Shown here: piece after piece, positions 21,284 through 33,200 of the stretch | How the letters are laid out: each line of letters starts with the position of its first letter | Numbering within the stretch: the first letter of the stretch is position 1 | Source of the DNA: Scleroderma bovista | Taxonomy: Eukaryota; Basidiomycota; Agaricomycetes; Boletales; Sclerodermataceae | Length of the DNA stretch: 64,000 nt | Reading direction: 5' to 3' | Assembly (NCBI GenBank): GCA_037178675.1 | Contig: JAYMGJ010000741.1 | Location: forward strand, 1 to 64,000 | Notes under the pieces: generated by a model | Databases searched by the model: none | What the model was told of the DNA's origin: nothing | What the model saw: only the letters and a program-made list of their open reading frames with translations | Position numbers and translations under genes: made by a program

Positions 21284-21834
21284 CATCTGAGCATAAACAC
21301 ATCAATATCAGTGCAACTCATCCATTGTGGACATGTGACTTACCAAATCTGATAACCACATTGCAGTCTCACTCAAACCTTTGCATCAAAAGCCTTGGAC
21401 ACTGGAGCAACGGACTACATTCATTTGGAATCATTGAGTACTCATGCATTTGATATTTTACACCTTTGGTTTCATTCATTTGTTATTTTTCTGCTGTCCC
21501 TAGTACTAACACATACTGTTTAAGGGAGTGTGTTGTAAATTAACCAGCACACATTATTAGGTACTTCGGTGCATGACCGCATGGCTTACATAAGCCCTTC
21601 GAGTGTACATACACAGTAGTACTTTTCATTAGTCCCTCAGTAGCTTGAACATCTACTGAGGGTAAGTAGTCCATTACACACTCTTTTACACTTACACCCT
21701 TGTAGTGGTCACTACAGGTACTACTCTAATTCAGTAGCTTGAACATCTACTGAGGTCACTACAGGGTTACCAACTTCCTCCTACAGCTTTTCTTCCCTAG
21801 GTCCACTGCAGCAACCCCAAACACACTTTTTTCA
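21284..21834 (+). mobile_element. Old copia-like copy, right part with its 3' LTR
   Basis: 21284-21530 aligns with the 3' non-LTR segment of the young element (minus strand, 18410-18188): both share GACTTACCAAATC and ACATTCATTTGGAA. A purine tract TTTAAGGGAGTG ends at 21530 and the LTR begins TGTTGTAAATT at 21531. It shares TAGTCCCTCAGTAGCTTG and two CTACTGAGG blocks with the 279-bp young LTR and ends near 21834 (CACTTTTTTCA). It continues the element whose left part is at 15718-17908. Confidence 0.72.
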
Positions 21835-21837
21835 AGA

Positions 21838-22006
21838 GGTAAGACGGCAAGACAGGTAAGAGCGAGGCAGGTGAGATGATGAGATGGCAAGATGGGTCAG
21901 AGGGTCAGCAAGACAGCAAGATGGAGGGAGCCAGCAAGAAGGGTGAGACAGATGAAACAGATGAGACAGGTGAGACAAAGTCAAGCTCAGAATACACGGT
22001 ACGCAC
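21838..22006. repeat. Degenerate GA-rich microsatellite
   Basis: Imperfect repeats of GGTGAGACAGATGA/GGCAAGACAG type. On the minus strand this follows a splice-donor-like GTGCGTACC after the exon ending near 22007, so it may lie in an intron or the 3' flank of the gene described at 39673-40046. Confidence 0.4.
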
Positions 22007-22037
22007 CTGCATCTGGTTGCCTCAGGGAATTTGCTAT
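22007..22037 (-). pseudogene. Exon remnant continuing the gene at 39673-40046
   Basis: Includes the TSD TTGCTAT (22031-22037). Once the foldback element and one TSD are removed, the minus-strand frame from 39673 continues as NSLRQPDA and ends at GTGCGT, a possible splice donor. This continuity is what fixes the foldback borders. Confidence 0.6.
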
Positions 22038-23290
22038 CACCCGTTATTGTAGTATTTGACCTAGGAGTATGGTAATTACCATCAGACTGATAGTGCTCAA
22101 CAGGCCAACTACCACTTCCAAATGAGGAAAAAGCTCCTAAAGAAACCTAATGGTTAGATCCTGGTAGTATATTTGAGACCCTACTGTAGCCAGACCTAAA
22201 TTAGAAGTAGACCCCTGTATCACAGGGGGGTCATTACACCAGACTGGCAAGCACAGCCACAATTTCCAAAAAAAAGGAAATAGGGTCAAAGTCATAGCCA
22301 CCAATCAGGGGAATCCAGATATGGTCTTACCTAAGCAATTCATTATGATTTGATGGAGCTACAGCCAAAATAATTTTTAAATGTGACACAAAAAAAAGAA
22401 TAGCCCCTATCTTGACTAGCAAAATTGCGTAGTATTAATTAGGAAATGTGGTAGTATTCATTAGCACATGTCCAAACATGATTATATCAGCATCAGCAGT
22501 GCCACTCCACTCAGAATCTGTCCATATATGGAAATAGTTCACTGGCAATATTTTCCACCCTTGGTATGCACTTCCCCTGTCTCCCTGGGCTTCATCCCTG
22601 GCCATATACAGTGCACATAGTATCCTGCATGTCATATTAGTATATAAGAGCACAACTGGATCCTTATGTCAGTGTATAAGGGCCTCAGGATAAATGGAGA
22701 ATATTTTAGGGGTAAAAACAAAAAAGTGTTCGCATTTTGAACCACTTGACATATCCATTTGGAAACTACATCTTCTTCAAGGGGCCATATATGCCCACAA
22801 CATATCATAGCCACTTGGCACAAGGTGGGCCCTCTGATGTGCTGATTCATGTTCTTCTCCTGTACACATATTCCTCTGACAGGCCATTACCAAGAGGGAT
22901 GGTGCATGTCAGATGGTCTAGGGTGGTGGTACTATACCATGACCATATGGGTATCAAATATATTTGCCATCTGACTGCTTGAAGATGAGCAATTGAAGAA
23001 ATCACATTTTTGCAACAATAGGGGCTGTATGGGTTCCCAGACTAGGTATCATCAATCTGACTATCTCAGCAGCTGGGAGATATCATATCGTAGCTACTAC
23101 AATGACCTCAGGTCCATGCCACAATGTGGTGAAGATGAGGAGTGAAAACAACATTTAGAAGGCATGGGAAAATGTATTCAAAAATGCAGAGACTTGCAAA
23201 ACATAGAAACATTTACCATATTATACAACACACAGCACTTGGCATTCTACAAATGATGACATTGAGTTACTGGCATATAATAAGGCTTCC
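22038..23290 (+). repeat. Left arm of the foldback element
   Basis: Inverted copy of 38683-39672 followed by 23862-24096. Key shared blocks are GCACTTCCCCTGTCTCC, TTTTAGGGGTAAAAACA, GCAACAATAGGGGCTG and CCACAATGTGGTGAAGATGA. It shows the uninterrupted sequence AGTCTGGGAACCCATAC (as reverse complement, about 23027-23046) into which G1 inserted in the other arm. No coding capacity. Confidence 0.88.
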
Positions 23291-23465
23291 TGAATATATA
23301 TTGTTCTCTAGTTAGATGACAATTCACCTCAGGTGCTACCTTGGTGTTAGGACTCATCTACATTGTAGGATTGAAATCCATACAGTCAGTATACTGTGTA
23401 CATTTTCGCATTTTTGACATTTCATCAGTGCTAACAAAGGCATGTAGCATAAAAGGAGTCTATTG

Positions 23466-23844
23466 TGAGACAACCCTAAGGGCACAACCCAAAGAACTAC
23501 CACACAAAGGACTCTGAGGAGGGAAGGATAGGATCACAAGTGTCTTAGAGCAAAGACCCAAAGAGAGCTTGAATGGAGAGCCTCTGGGTGCTGGATTGCA
23601 ATGGTATATATACTATACTACACGTGTCCTGTGCGAGGCTATCCATGAGGCTGTATGCTGTACAAGGCAGTGAACACAGCTGCCATCCTGTGGTAAGGCT
23701 ATGCTAATGACATCAAGGGATACAGCATGCACAGCACAAGGCTGTGGTCCAGACAGTTCTACAGATAAGATGCACTAGATAAGATACTACGGTACAATAA
23801 GATAAGATGTCATCTAATCACAGATAAAAAGTCAGACTGTTACA
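23466..23844 (-). mobile_element. Solo LTR of the G1 gypsy family, TSD TATTG
   Basis: 379 bp, reverse complement of the G1 LTRs (24097-24479, 38295-38677): it ends TAACAGTCTGAC-like on one side and begins TGAGACAACCCTAAGGG on the plus strand. It is flanked by perfect TATTG duplications (23461-23465 and 23845-23849) and sits in the loop of the foldback element. Confidence 0.9.
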
Positions 23845-23861
23845 TATTGAGTGAATAGCAA

Positions 23862-24096
23862 CTCAATGAGATTATTTTTAGAGTGCCAGGTGCTGTGTGT
23901 TGAGTAATATGGCAAATGTTTCATATGTTTTGCAAGTCTCCGCATTTTTGAATACATTTTCCCATGCCTTCTAAATGATGTTTTCACTCCTCATCTTCAC
24001 CACATTGTGGCATGGACCTGAGGTCATTGTAGTAGCTACTATATGATATCTCCCAGCTGCTGAGATAGTCAGATTGACGATACCTAGTCTGGGAAC
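23862..24096 (-). repeat. Right arm of the foldback element, inner part
   Basis: Inverted copy of the inner left arm (about 23030-23290). It is continued by 38683-39672 after removal of G1; the sequence breaks at the TSD GGAAC (24092-24096). Confidence 0.85.
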
Positions 24097-24479
24097 CATA
24101 ATGGTCTAACTTTTTATCTTATCTAATATGTGATTAGATGACATCTTATCTTATTGTACCGTAGTATCTTATCTAGTGCATCTTATCTGTAAGTCTGTCT
24201 GGACCACAGCCTTGTGCTGTCCATGCTGTATCCCTTGATGTCATTAGCATAGCCTTACCACAGGATGGCAGCTGTGTTCGCTGCCTTGTACAGCATACAG
24301 CCTCATGGATAGCCTCACATAGGACACATGTAGTATAGTATATATACCATTGCAATCCAGCACCCAGAGGCTCTCCATTCAAGCTCTCTTTGGGTCTTTG
24401 CTCTAAGATGCTTGCATCCTTTCTTCCTCAGAGTCCCTTGTGTGGTAGTTCTTTGGGTTTTTCCCTTAGGGTTGTCTCA
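24097..24479 (+). repeat. 5' LTR of G1
   Basis: 383 bp, starting CATAATGG (from TGTAATGG) and ending GTTGTCTCA. Contains ATCTTATCTTATTG-type GATA repeats and a TATATACC box. Confidence 0.93.
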
Positions 24480-24864
24480 CTAGAGCTCGAATCTACCCAT
24501 TACCACTTTGTCTACCATGCGCTGTGCCCCAGCCTTATAAAGGGAAACTATACCTGGACTCCAGGGTTAAGGAGCTTTGTTTCACACCCTTCACGTTTGT
24601 ATATGGCCAGCCTTTAGCGCTGTTCCCTGTAGCCCACTTGGGTTTGGGAGTTTTTAGCACATCCTCATTTATGTATCATACACCAGCCCAGGGTCATGCC
24701 TGGTGTCTGTAGGGCAGCTCCCGTTCAAGTGTGGTTCGTACCCGCAAGAAGATTGAGCCATAGTTACTAGTAGTTCCTCCGTCTGTGGAGAGGTAGACCC
24801 ATGATCTGCAGCCAGTGACCGTTTGTGCTCTGCATAGCTGTGCCACTGCCCTGACCTGGCAAGC

Positions 24865-26289
24865 GTGACAGGCAAACAGAGTCTTATGCTTAGTTCATTG
24901 GAACACCTGTGGGGATCTAGTCCAGATACATCATTACCCCTACATTACCCTACAAAGTTAGTCACCAAACCTCCCTACGAGTACTTCTTCAGTCAGGCAG
25001 GTCGCCTGACAGTCACCTATGATACCCGCTACCCCCTTCCTCTTACACCTGCTCAAGAAGCTGCCCGAGAAACAGACTTCAAAAGGATTGAGCAGATGAG
25101 TACCTCCTTCCGCCGCTACAACCTCGTTGTCGACACCCTTGCAAACCTCCTCCTTGACAACCCCTGCTTCTACGTTGAAGCAGACCCCAACCTCCCACTC
25201 ATGCACTGCCATACGTTTTGCGCTTCCTGCCTCCACCCCGCATGTCCCCGAGGTGCCTCATACTCCCATTACCATCTGTATTAGGTGATGGATCAGCAAC
25301 ACCAAGACCCCCTTCAGAATATTCTCCTTCAGTTCGTGTAGGGGCAACTCAACCTGCAGAACAGTATCCAGGCCCTTGCCGATGCACAGCAGGGCCTTGC
25401 TCCCGAAGGCCCCAGGGCACCCCTGGCAGCGGCTTGCCCCCCTAAAAAGATTGTCGCTGAACCTGCAAATTACGATGGCTCCCCCCAGGCCTTCAGAGTT
25501 TGGTGGAGCAAGATGAAGTTGTGGGTCATGATAAACCAGAGAAGCAGTCTCCTTACCAGAAATAGCGAGATCATGGCGGCCGTTCTCTCTTGGTTCGAAG
25601 GACCTAAAGCTGGGCATTGGGCCCAGGTGAAGTTGGACTACTATCTCAGTCCAGGGGTCAAATACCCCACGTGGGATGCGCTTCAGGCTGAAATAACTGG
25701 CTCTTTTGTGCCTGGCAAGAATGCCGACTGGGCTAGGTCCCAGTTGTTGAAACTGCGCCAGGGCCCACATCAGAGGGTTGATGACTTCCTCACGACTTTT
25801 GAGTCACTTAAAGTTGAAAGTGGGTGTCCTGATGCCTATGCCAGGGACTTGCTCAAAAGGGCAGTACAGAGGCAGGTCCTCCAACAAGTGTATCTCATGG
25901 CGAAGGATCGCTCCACCTACACGGAGCTAGCCACCTCGGTTAGAACCGTCGGAAGAGCCCAGGAGCTCTTCTTGATCAATATGCAGGGCGGCGCCCGCTA
26001 TTATCAGCAGGGGAGTGGCTCCTCCTCTTATGGAGTAACGCCAGGCGCTGGCACCCCAATGGATGCTGCTCAGCAGCAAAATCAGCAGCGGAGTAAAGGA
26101 CTCCAATGCTATAATTGCCAGGGATTCAGTTACATTGCTCGCAAGTGTAGCCAACTGCATCACCCACGTCGAGGGCAACCCCAGCAAAACCGGTCTGTAC
26201 AGCCCCAACCTGATGACGAACGTGTCAACGCTGTTCGCAGCATGTCCTTCTCCAAAATGAGGGACTATTTTAAGAATTTAAAAGATTAG
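24865..26289 (+). pseudogene. G1 gag (capsid/nucleocapsid) with CCHC knuckle
   Basis: One frame runs 24865-26289 (about 474 codons) with two TAG stops (25282, 25339), both from CAG by C-to-T change. The N-terminal part contains TPAQEAARETDFKRIEQM. The retrotransposon Gag domain covers 25440-25960 (DGSPQAFRVWWSKMKLW, WFEGPKAGHWAQVKL, QLLKLRQGPHQRVDDFL). A zinc knuckle near 26108 reads CYNCQGFSYIARKC, with Tyr replacing the zinc-binding His (CAC to TAC). A basic, Gln/Pro-rich tail ends at 26287. The protein would coat the element RNA in virus-like particles. A downstream Met at 25288 could be an alternative start. Confidence 0.85.
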
Positions 26290-29200
26290 AGAGTGAGGAT
26301 ACAACGGGCACCCTCGCTCTCGAGTCTGAGTTGGACACTGCTGTAAGGATTTTGGACTATTGTCTCTCTTGTGCTAAGTCTCCTGAAGCACAGGATATTT
26401 ATAAATACTGCATCTCTCTTCTTTCTCATAAAATACAGAAGACCTACAAAAAATCTTCCTCTGTAGTCTCTCCTGTCTCCATTTCTTTCAACAAGTACTC
26501 TGTCTTGTCTGTAGATAGTATGGACTGTAGTGACTTGCCTGTATCTACTGAACCCTCTAAGGGAGTTCCTGCAAAGGGCTCAGCACTGGAGGTTAAATCG
26601 TGTGTGCTTAATTCCCTGCTGGATAAAATTGTTTTTCCTTCTTTGGCATCTGAGGAACCAGAAAGCCCCACCGGAACCAAAGAAGTTTCTTTCTTGGACT
26701 TGTGAAGGTCCTTCACCTTGGAACATGAAGTGACAATACCTGTCCACATCCATGGACCACTTAACGTTATTGAAGTAGATGCCCTGCTAGACAGTGGCGC
26801 TACCAGATGCTTTGTTGACAAGAGCTGGGCTCTTGATAGGCATCTGTAGTTATCTAAGTTGGTAAAACCTGTTCCAGTGCTTAACATAGATGGCACCAGG
26901 AACCAAGAAGGCAATATCATGCACTATGTATTACTTACAGTCGGTATTGGGAAACACGCTGAAAAACTTTGGTGTGCAGTCACTTGCCTTGGAAAGGTCC
27001 CCCTTATCCTTGGCCACACCTGGCTTAGAAAGCATAATCCCAATATTAATTGGGTAACCAGACAAGTTAATTTAACTAGGTGTCCTCCTGAGTGCAAGTC
27101 ACTCTTGGAGACACGCTTCACTAAATTATTACGTCAGAACGAATCTCAGGAAACTTGGATTCAGGCTTTAAAGGCTCACAAGTCAAAGGTTACTATTGAT
27201 GAGACAACCCTTGAAAAGGCCCAGAAGCTTGTACCCTGAGAGTACTGGGAATATTTAGATGTCTTCTTGAAGAAGTCATCTGAACACATGCCGCTTAGAA
27301 AACTGTGGGATCATGGGATAGATCTCAGAGAGGACTTCCCACCTAAGAAAGGGTGTTTGATACCCCTGTTGGTGGATGAGCAGAAGGAAGTTGAGGACTT
27401 TGTTGACGATCAGCTTGCGAAAGGATATATTTGCCCGTCCATCTCCCCTCAGACTTCCCCTGTCTTCTTTGTCCCCAAAAAAGACGGCAAGAAGTGCATG
27501 GTTCAGGACTATCGTTATTTAAATGAATGGACCATTAAAAATAACTATCCGCTACCCTTGATCAGTCAGCTTGTCGACAAGCTGAAAGGATGTAAACTCT
27601 TCACAAAGATGGATCTTTGTTGGGGATATAATAATGTCCGTATCAAGGAAGGCAACAAGTGGAAAGCTGCGTTTGTAACACACAAAGGGGCTTATGAGCC
27701 CATTGTTATGTATTTCGGTCTATGTAATTCACCCGCAACATTCCAGAAGATGATGAACGAGATCTTCCACAATATGTCGGATGTCTGCATGGTGTACATT
27801 GACGACCTAATGATATTCACAAATACAGACGATCAGGAAAAGCATGACAGGATTGTGCTTGAAGTCTTAAAACATTTACATGATAATGACTTATTTGTCA
27901 AACCCGAGAAGTGTCACTTCTGCGTTACCGAAGTTGACTTCCTCGGAATGATAGTCTCATGTGATGGAATAAAGATGCACCCTGAAAAAGTTAACGCTAT
28001 TTTGAAGTGGCCTGAGCCAACGAATGTCAAACAGGTTTGAGCATTCCTAGGCCTCGGCAACTTCTATAGACGATTTATTAAAGATTATGCAATCATGGCT
28101 AGGCCATTGACGGACTTAATGTGTAAAGATGTTGTTTTCCACTTTGGTGATAAGGAACATGCTGTGTTGAAAGCCTTGAATGCTGCTTTGACTCGTGCAC
28201 CAGTACTTCAGTACCCCGACCAGGACTGCAAATTCTGCCTCAAAACTGATGCGTCTGAGTTCACTGTCGGGGGAGTGATATCCGTTAAGTGCGAGGATGG
28301 CGAATTCAGACCAGTAGCATACATGTTGCACTCTATGACACCGCTGGAACACAACTATCCTATTCACGACAAAGAAATGCTGGCCATTATAAAAGCAACA
28401 GAGGCCTGGCGTCATTATCTCGAGGCCACTCCTTATGCCTTTGAGATCTATACGGACCATCATAACTTAACATACTTCACAAAGTTGCAGAACCTCTCCA
28501 AACGCCAAGTGCGCTGGCAGATGTGGATGACGCACTTCAACTACTCGTTAATTTATAAGAAAGGAACCCAGATGCACGTTGCAGATCCGCTTAGTAGGCA
28601 ATTGGACTATTACATCTTTAGTTCTGATGACAACAAGGATCAAACCTTGTTAAACCCTGTATCTATCAAGTCAATCAACATTATGGATCAGACTTATGAG
28701 GAGCGCCAGTCACTAATCACGGACTTTCATGACACACCTGTTGCTGGACATAAGGGTGTCAAAGCTATGTTTAATGTGCTCAGGAAGCACTATACCTGGA
28801 AAGAGATGAAAGAGCAAATCCAGACCTATGTAAAGCACTGTCAAAAATGTCAGCAGTCAAAGGTTTCGAATCAGAAGACTTCTGGAAGTCTCCTTCCTCT
28901 CCCTGTCCCAGAATGACTGTGGCTTGACGTCACAATGGACTTTACTGAGATGCTGGAATCCCTCAGTTATAACTGTATACTAGTGGTTGTTGACCAATTC
29001 TCCAAGGAGGTAGTCTTTGTGCCATGCACTAAAGAAGAGTTCGCTTTGTCAACCACCGAATTATTTAGAGATCATGTTTGGTACCAGCATGGACTTCCTA
29101 GCACCATAATATCTGACCATGGATTGGTCTTTGTGAGCAACTTCCTGGGGGAGTTGTACAGACTTTTAGGCATAAAGCGCAAGATGTCTACTGCCTTTCA

Positions 29201-29764
29201 CCCACAAACTGACAGACAAACGGAGTGGTTGAACTGCAAAATCAACCAGTACCTTCGAACCTACATTAGTGATCGTCAAGGCAATTGGGCTAAGTGGATC
29301 AAGATTGCCCAGTTTGTCTGGAACAACACGGTCTCGGAGGTTACCACTGATTCCCCATTTGGAATTACCCAGAGTTATTCCCTGCGCATGAGTGTAGAGC
29401 CAGTGCAGACAATAGCCCCAGTGGCTAAAGACTTTGCTGCCATATTTAACAAAGTTGTTGAATCTTCTGAGAAGGCTAAACGCAACATGAAACTTCAGGC
29501 AGATAAGCATAGAAATCCTGCCCTGGATTATGCTGTCGGTCAGCAAGTCTGGCTTTCAACAGACAACCTTCGTATGTTAAATCGTACTTCTAGGAAACTC
29601 ATGGAAAAATGGATTGGTCCCTATGAGGTCACTTGAGTTACCCCGAACATGGTCAAGCTTAAGCTCCTGAAAACTCTTTGGATTCACCCGGTAGTGAATG
29701 TTTCCCGAGTCAAGACTTATTTAGGTCCACTCCCTGGACAACCCATTTCCCGACCTGGACTGGT
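26290..29764 (+). pseudogene. G1 pol: protease, reverse transcriptase, RNase H, integrase
   Basis: A single frame (-1 to gag) carries, in order: protease active site ALLDSGATRCFVD (about 26788), reverse transcriptase (from DFPPKKG near 27325; VQDYRYLNEWT; TKMDLCWGYNNVRI; catalytic VYIDDLMIF near 27797), RNase H (LKTDASEF near 28242; DKEMLAIIKATEAWRHYLE), integrase zinc region (HKGVKAM..HCQKCQQSK) and core (TMDFTEML; SDHGLVF; TDRQTEWLN) and a GPYEV motif near 29620. Stops: TGA at 26703, 27237, 28038, 28914, 29634 and TAG at 26847. Each TGA stands where Arg (CGA) is plausible. The YIDD active site is intact. The ORF is cut at 29764 by C1 and resumes at 37985. Confidence 0.93.
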
Positions 29765-29769
29765 ACATG

Positions 29770-30228
29770 TGTAGCAACAAAACTGGGGCAACAGAAACGG
29801 GGTAGCGCAAGCGTACCTTTGATAGCTAGTAGCTGGTTCTTGAAGTTGAGTTGTTTATGAAGTAGTGAGTAATGAGAGAACAGTTGAACTGTATTGAACT
29901 AAAGAACTACAGGGAATCCTACAGGGTATATATACCTGTGGTACATGGTCTGTGCATAGATAAGTATTATTCTCGCCTATTTCACCATATTCCCATATGT
30001 AGTAGGTGCAGTTTCCATAAATGTAGTTATCTGGAAACATGCCTGTAACGTGCATCAGCATGTGTTATACACGTGCCTTGCATGTGATAGTTCCGGCTAT
30101 CTTGTGGAGCCAGTCATGTGATCTACCGGTAATCCAGTTGACACTACTTCAAATCACATGTAACTGTGATCTCTGGAAATCTCCAAGATTAGATTAAGAT
30201 AAGATATAATCATACTTTCTTGTCGACA
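29770..30228 (-). repeat. 3' LTR of C1
   Basis: 459 bp. In the plus orientation it reads TGTAGCAACAAAACTGG...CTTGTCGACA; both tips are near-palindromic TGT/ACA. Preceded on the minus strand by the purine tract. Confidence 0.93.
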
Positions 30229-30245
30229 CTCCTCCTCGCTAAGAC
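30229..30245 (-). other. Polypurine tract of C1
   Basis: Minus-strand GCGAGGAGGAG directly upstream of the 3' LTR, the expected plus-strand priming site. Confidence 0.7.
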
Positions 30246-30261
30246 TTGAACTCTAGAAGGT

Positions 30262-33200
30262 TCAGTCGCGAGCGATTGTCTGCCATGTCAGATTCTTTGT
30301 CATCATATCAGCCTTTTGCTGATCTGTGGGAACATAGTCAAGCAGAAAAGTATTCTTCTCAATGCATTCACAAAGGAAGTAATACTTGATATCGATGTGC
30401 TTTGACCGTCCTTCCATAACTGGATTTTGTGCAATATGTATAGCGCCCTTGTTATCTCCAAACATCATAAAGTGTTGGAGGGAGAGATGACACTCTTGGA
30501 AGAGGGATTTGATCCATAGAATCTGTTGTGCACAGTCGCACATTGACATGTATTCGGCTTCTGTTGATGACAGAGCCACAGTTGGTTGTTGGCGAGATCA
30601 CCAGCTAACCAAGTCATTGCCAAGAAAGATAGTATAACCACTAGTTGAACGTCTTGTTTCACTATCGCCTGCCCAGTCAGAGTCAGAATAGCAATCCAAT
30701 GACGAAGCTCCTCCTGTAAAATGAAGTGCGAGATTTGGAGTTGAACCCAAATACTTCACTATGTGAAGTGCCTTCGAGAGGTGTTCTTCAGTAGGATTTG
30801 CCATGAACTGTGACATTTTGATTATGGCAAAGGCAATGTCCAGACGCGTGCCAAGCATAACAAATAGGAGTGATCCTATAATGGATTGATACCATTGTCT
30901 TGTTGTTGGACTTGCATTGTAATCCTTAGGTGCTGTAGATGGTTGATACCCAGCAGATAAAGGTGTGTGGACGTGTTTGACGTTCTCCATCTGAAAGTGT
31001 TTGAGTACTTTCAGTACGTAGGGATGTTGGTGTAAAACCATTGAGTGTTTGACGCGATTATGAGTGATTTGGAATCCAAGGTATTCTTGTACTGGACCCA
31101 TGTCACGAGCTTCCCATACATTGAGGAATGCAGTTTTCTTCTTCTTGAGAAGTTTGGCAGAATTTGACATAAGAAGTCCATCATCGACGTAGACGATGAA
31201 CAGCATGATGCCTGATTTATCTTGGTAGATATATACTCCAGGATCTGCTTTGGAATGTTTGAAGTTGAGCTTTAGGAGCGATTTGTGCAGCTCTTTGTTC
31301 CACACTAATGTGGCTTGCTTCAGGCCATAGAGAGCACACAATAGGCGATAGACCTTGTTACTTGAACCTGGTACTTTGAAACCTTTGGGTTGCTCCATGT
31401 AAATTTCTTCATCGAGTCGCCCATATAAGAAGGCAGTCTTGACATCAAGACTTTCAATTTCCCAGTCATTTCAACACACATAAGCCAAGAGCAGTCGTAC
31501 TGTCTCAAAGCGTGTGACCGGTGAGAAGGTTTCATCGTAGTCTTCACCATAGATTTGTGAAAAGCCTTTCGCAACCAAGCGGGCTTTAAATCTTCCATCC
31601 GATTTCTTTGCGAATACCCAGCGACATTTGACAGGTTTTCGATCTGGCGGACAATCCACCAAAGTCCATACGTGTCTATCTTCAATAGACTTAATTTCTT
31701 CCTTGCATGCCTGTTCCCATTTCTTCTGTTCATCCAATGGATAGTTACAGATATCCTTGAAATGATAAGGAATACCCTTGAGCAGCTTTGCTGCCTGCTT
31801 CATGATGTAGTTGAGAATATAGTGTTGACCTAGTTGAATCATAGTGTCAACATCAGTGTTAGGAACAATGACGTCTTCCATTTCATTCTCGTCTTCATCC
31901 ATTGATGGTAATGGAACAGCGATAGGAGCCTCTTGAGGTTCTGCAGGTGCAGGAGGATTTGGTCTTGATTCGACCATGGGTTCTGTTCGAGGAATAGTTG
32001 GAACTCCTCTTCCTAATACCGTTCTGGTCCAATCTTGTTCTCTTGCAATTTCTCGTTCTATATCCACTGGATTTCTTTGACCATAGACATTGTCTGGTGT
32101 CAGAGGTGGATTACGAATTCGAGGGGGATTGCGATGGATTGGATTGGGTATGTTAGGAATTATAACTTCTGGAATTGGAGTATCTCGGGCTTCTTGATCA
32201 AAATAGAAGAACTCTTCTTCTCTGGGACGTGGTGCCTCTTGAGGGCGTTCCCATGACTGAGTTCATCTATTAAAGATGTATCCGAGTTCTTCTGGATGTC
32301 TATAATCAGAACTTGTTTGACCTCCCTGAGGAACTTGTGAGTCATTGTCAGCGACTTCCTCTACTGTAGGTTTAGGGGGGCGTTGGGTTGGACCTTGTGG
32401 CTTTGTGGTGTCTCCTTTAGAATTATCACCTCTTGCATGACTCTCATTTGGTTGATATGGGTCAATGGGTGGAAATTCCAGATTGTCGGGTGGAGGTTGG
32501 TGATTAACTTTTCTTCGGGACAATTTGGGAATAAATTTTCAACGAATGTGGCTGTTGTTTCCACATATATAGATCTGTTGTTCCGCAGGAAGTGGTAACC
32601 CTTTGTTCCTGGTTCATAACCAAGGAATATCATTTCTTCGGCTTTCGGAGTAAGTTTGTCCTTTCGCTTGTCCTTTGGAATATGGACATAAGCAAGACAT
32701 CCGAATACTCAGAGATAAGATATATCAGGTTTTTTGTTGAACAGAAGTTCAACTGGTGTCTTCCAGCCTATGCGACACATTGGTGTCCTGTTATAAACAT
32801 GGACTGCAGTGTCAAGAGCGAAGTTCCAAAGATTCTTCGGTAGACATGCTGTGTGATGCATGGTTTCTTCTTTCTCGAGTAAGGTCCGATTGAACCTTTC
32901 TGTGCGACCATTTTGTTGTGGATGATCCGAAATGGAGAGTTGTTGTTCTACCCCTTTGGAGGTGAGGAAGGTTTTAAATATGGTTGCCATAAATTCTCCT
33001 CCTCAATCGGAACGTACTCGTAGGAGTGAATGACCAGTTTGCTTCTCAGCCCAGGTTACCCAGGTAGAGAATGCAGTGGCGGTATCCGACTTTAACCGCA
33101 AAAGGCAAACTGTGCCATAACCAGAGTAATCATCAATGATCGTGAGACAATACTTGTGTCGATTATATGACAAGACAGGGAACTCAACCAGGTCGCAGTG

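Noticed and set aside
21389..21430. LDTGATD motif, resembling a retroelement protease
   Set aside because: The segment aligns with the non-coding 3' part of the young copia-like element (shared ACATTCATTTGGAA), where no such motif exists, so it is a chance match.
24173..24382. Identical 69-codon ORFs in the G1 LTRs and 72/81-codon ORFs in the foldback arms
   Set aside because: Duplicated because the repeats are duplicated; no recognisable protein.
24480..24500. CTAGAGCTCGAATCTACCCA after the G1 5' LTR as a tRNA T-arm primer site
   Set aside because: It has a T-loop-like TTCGA on the complement, but I cannot match it to a specific tRNA.
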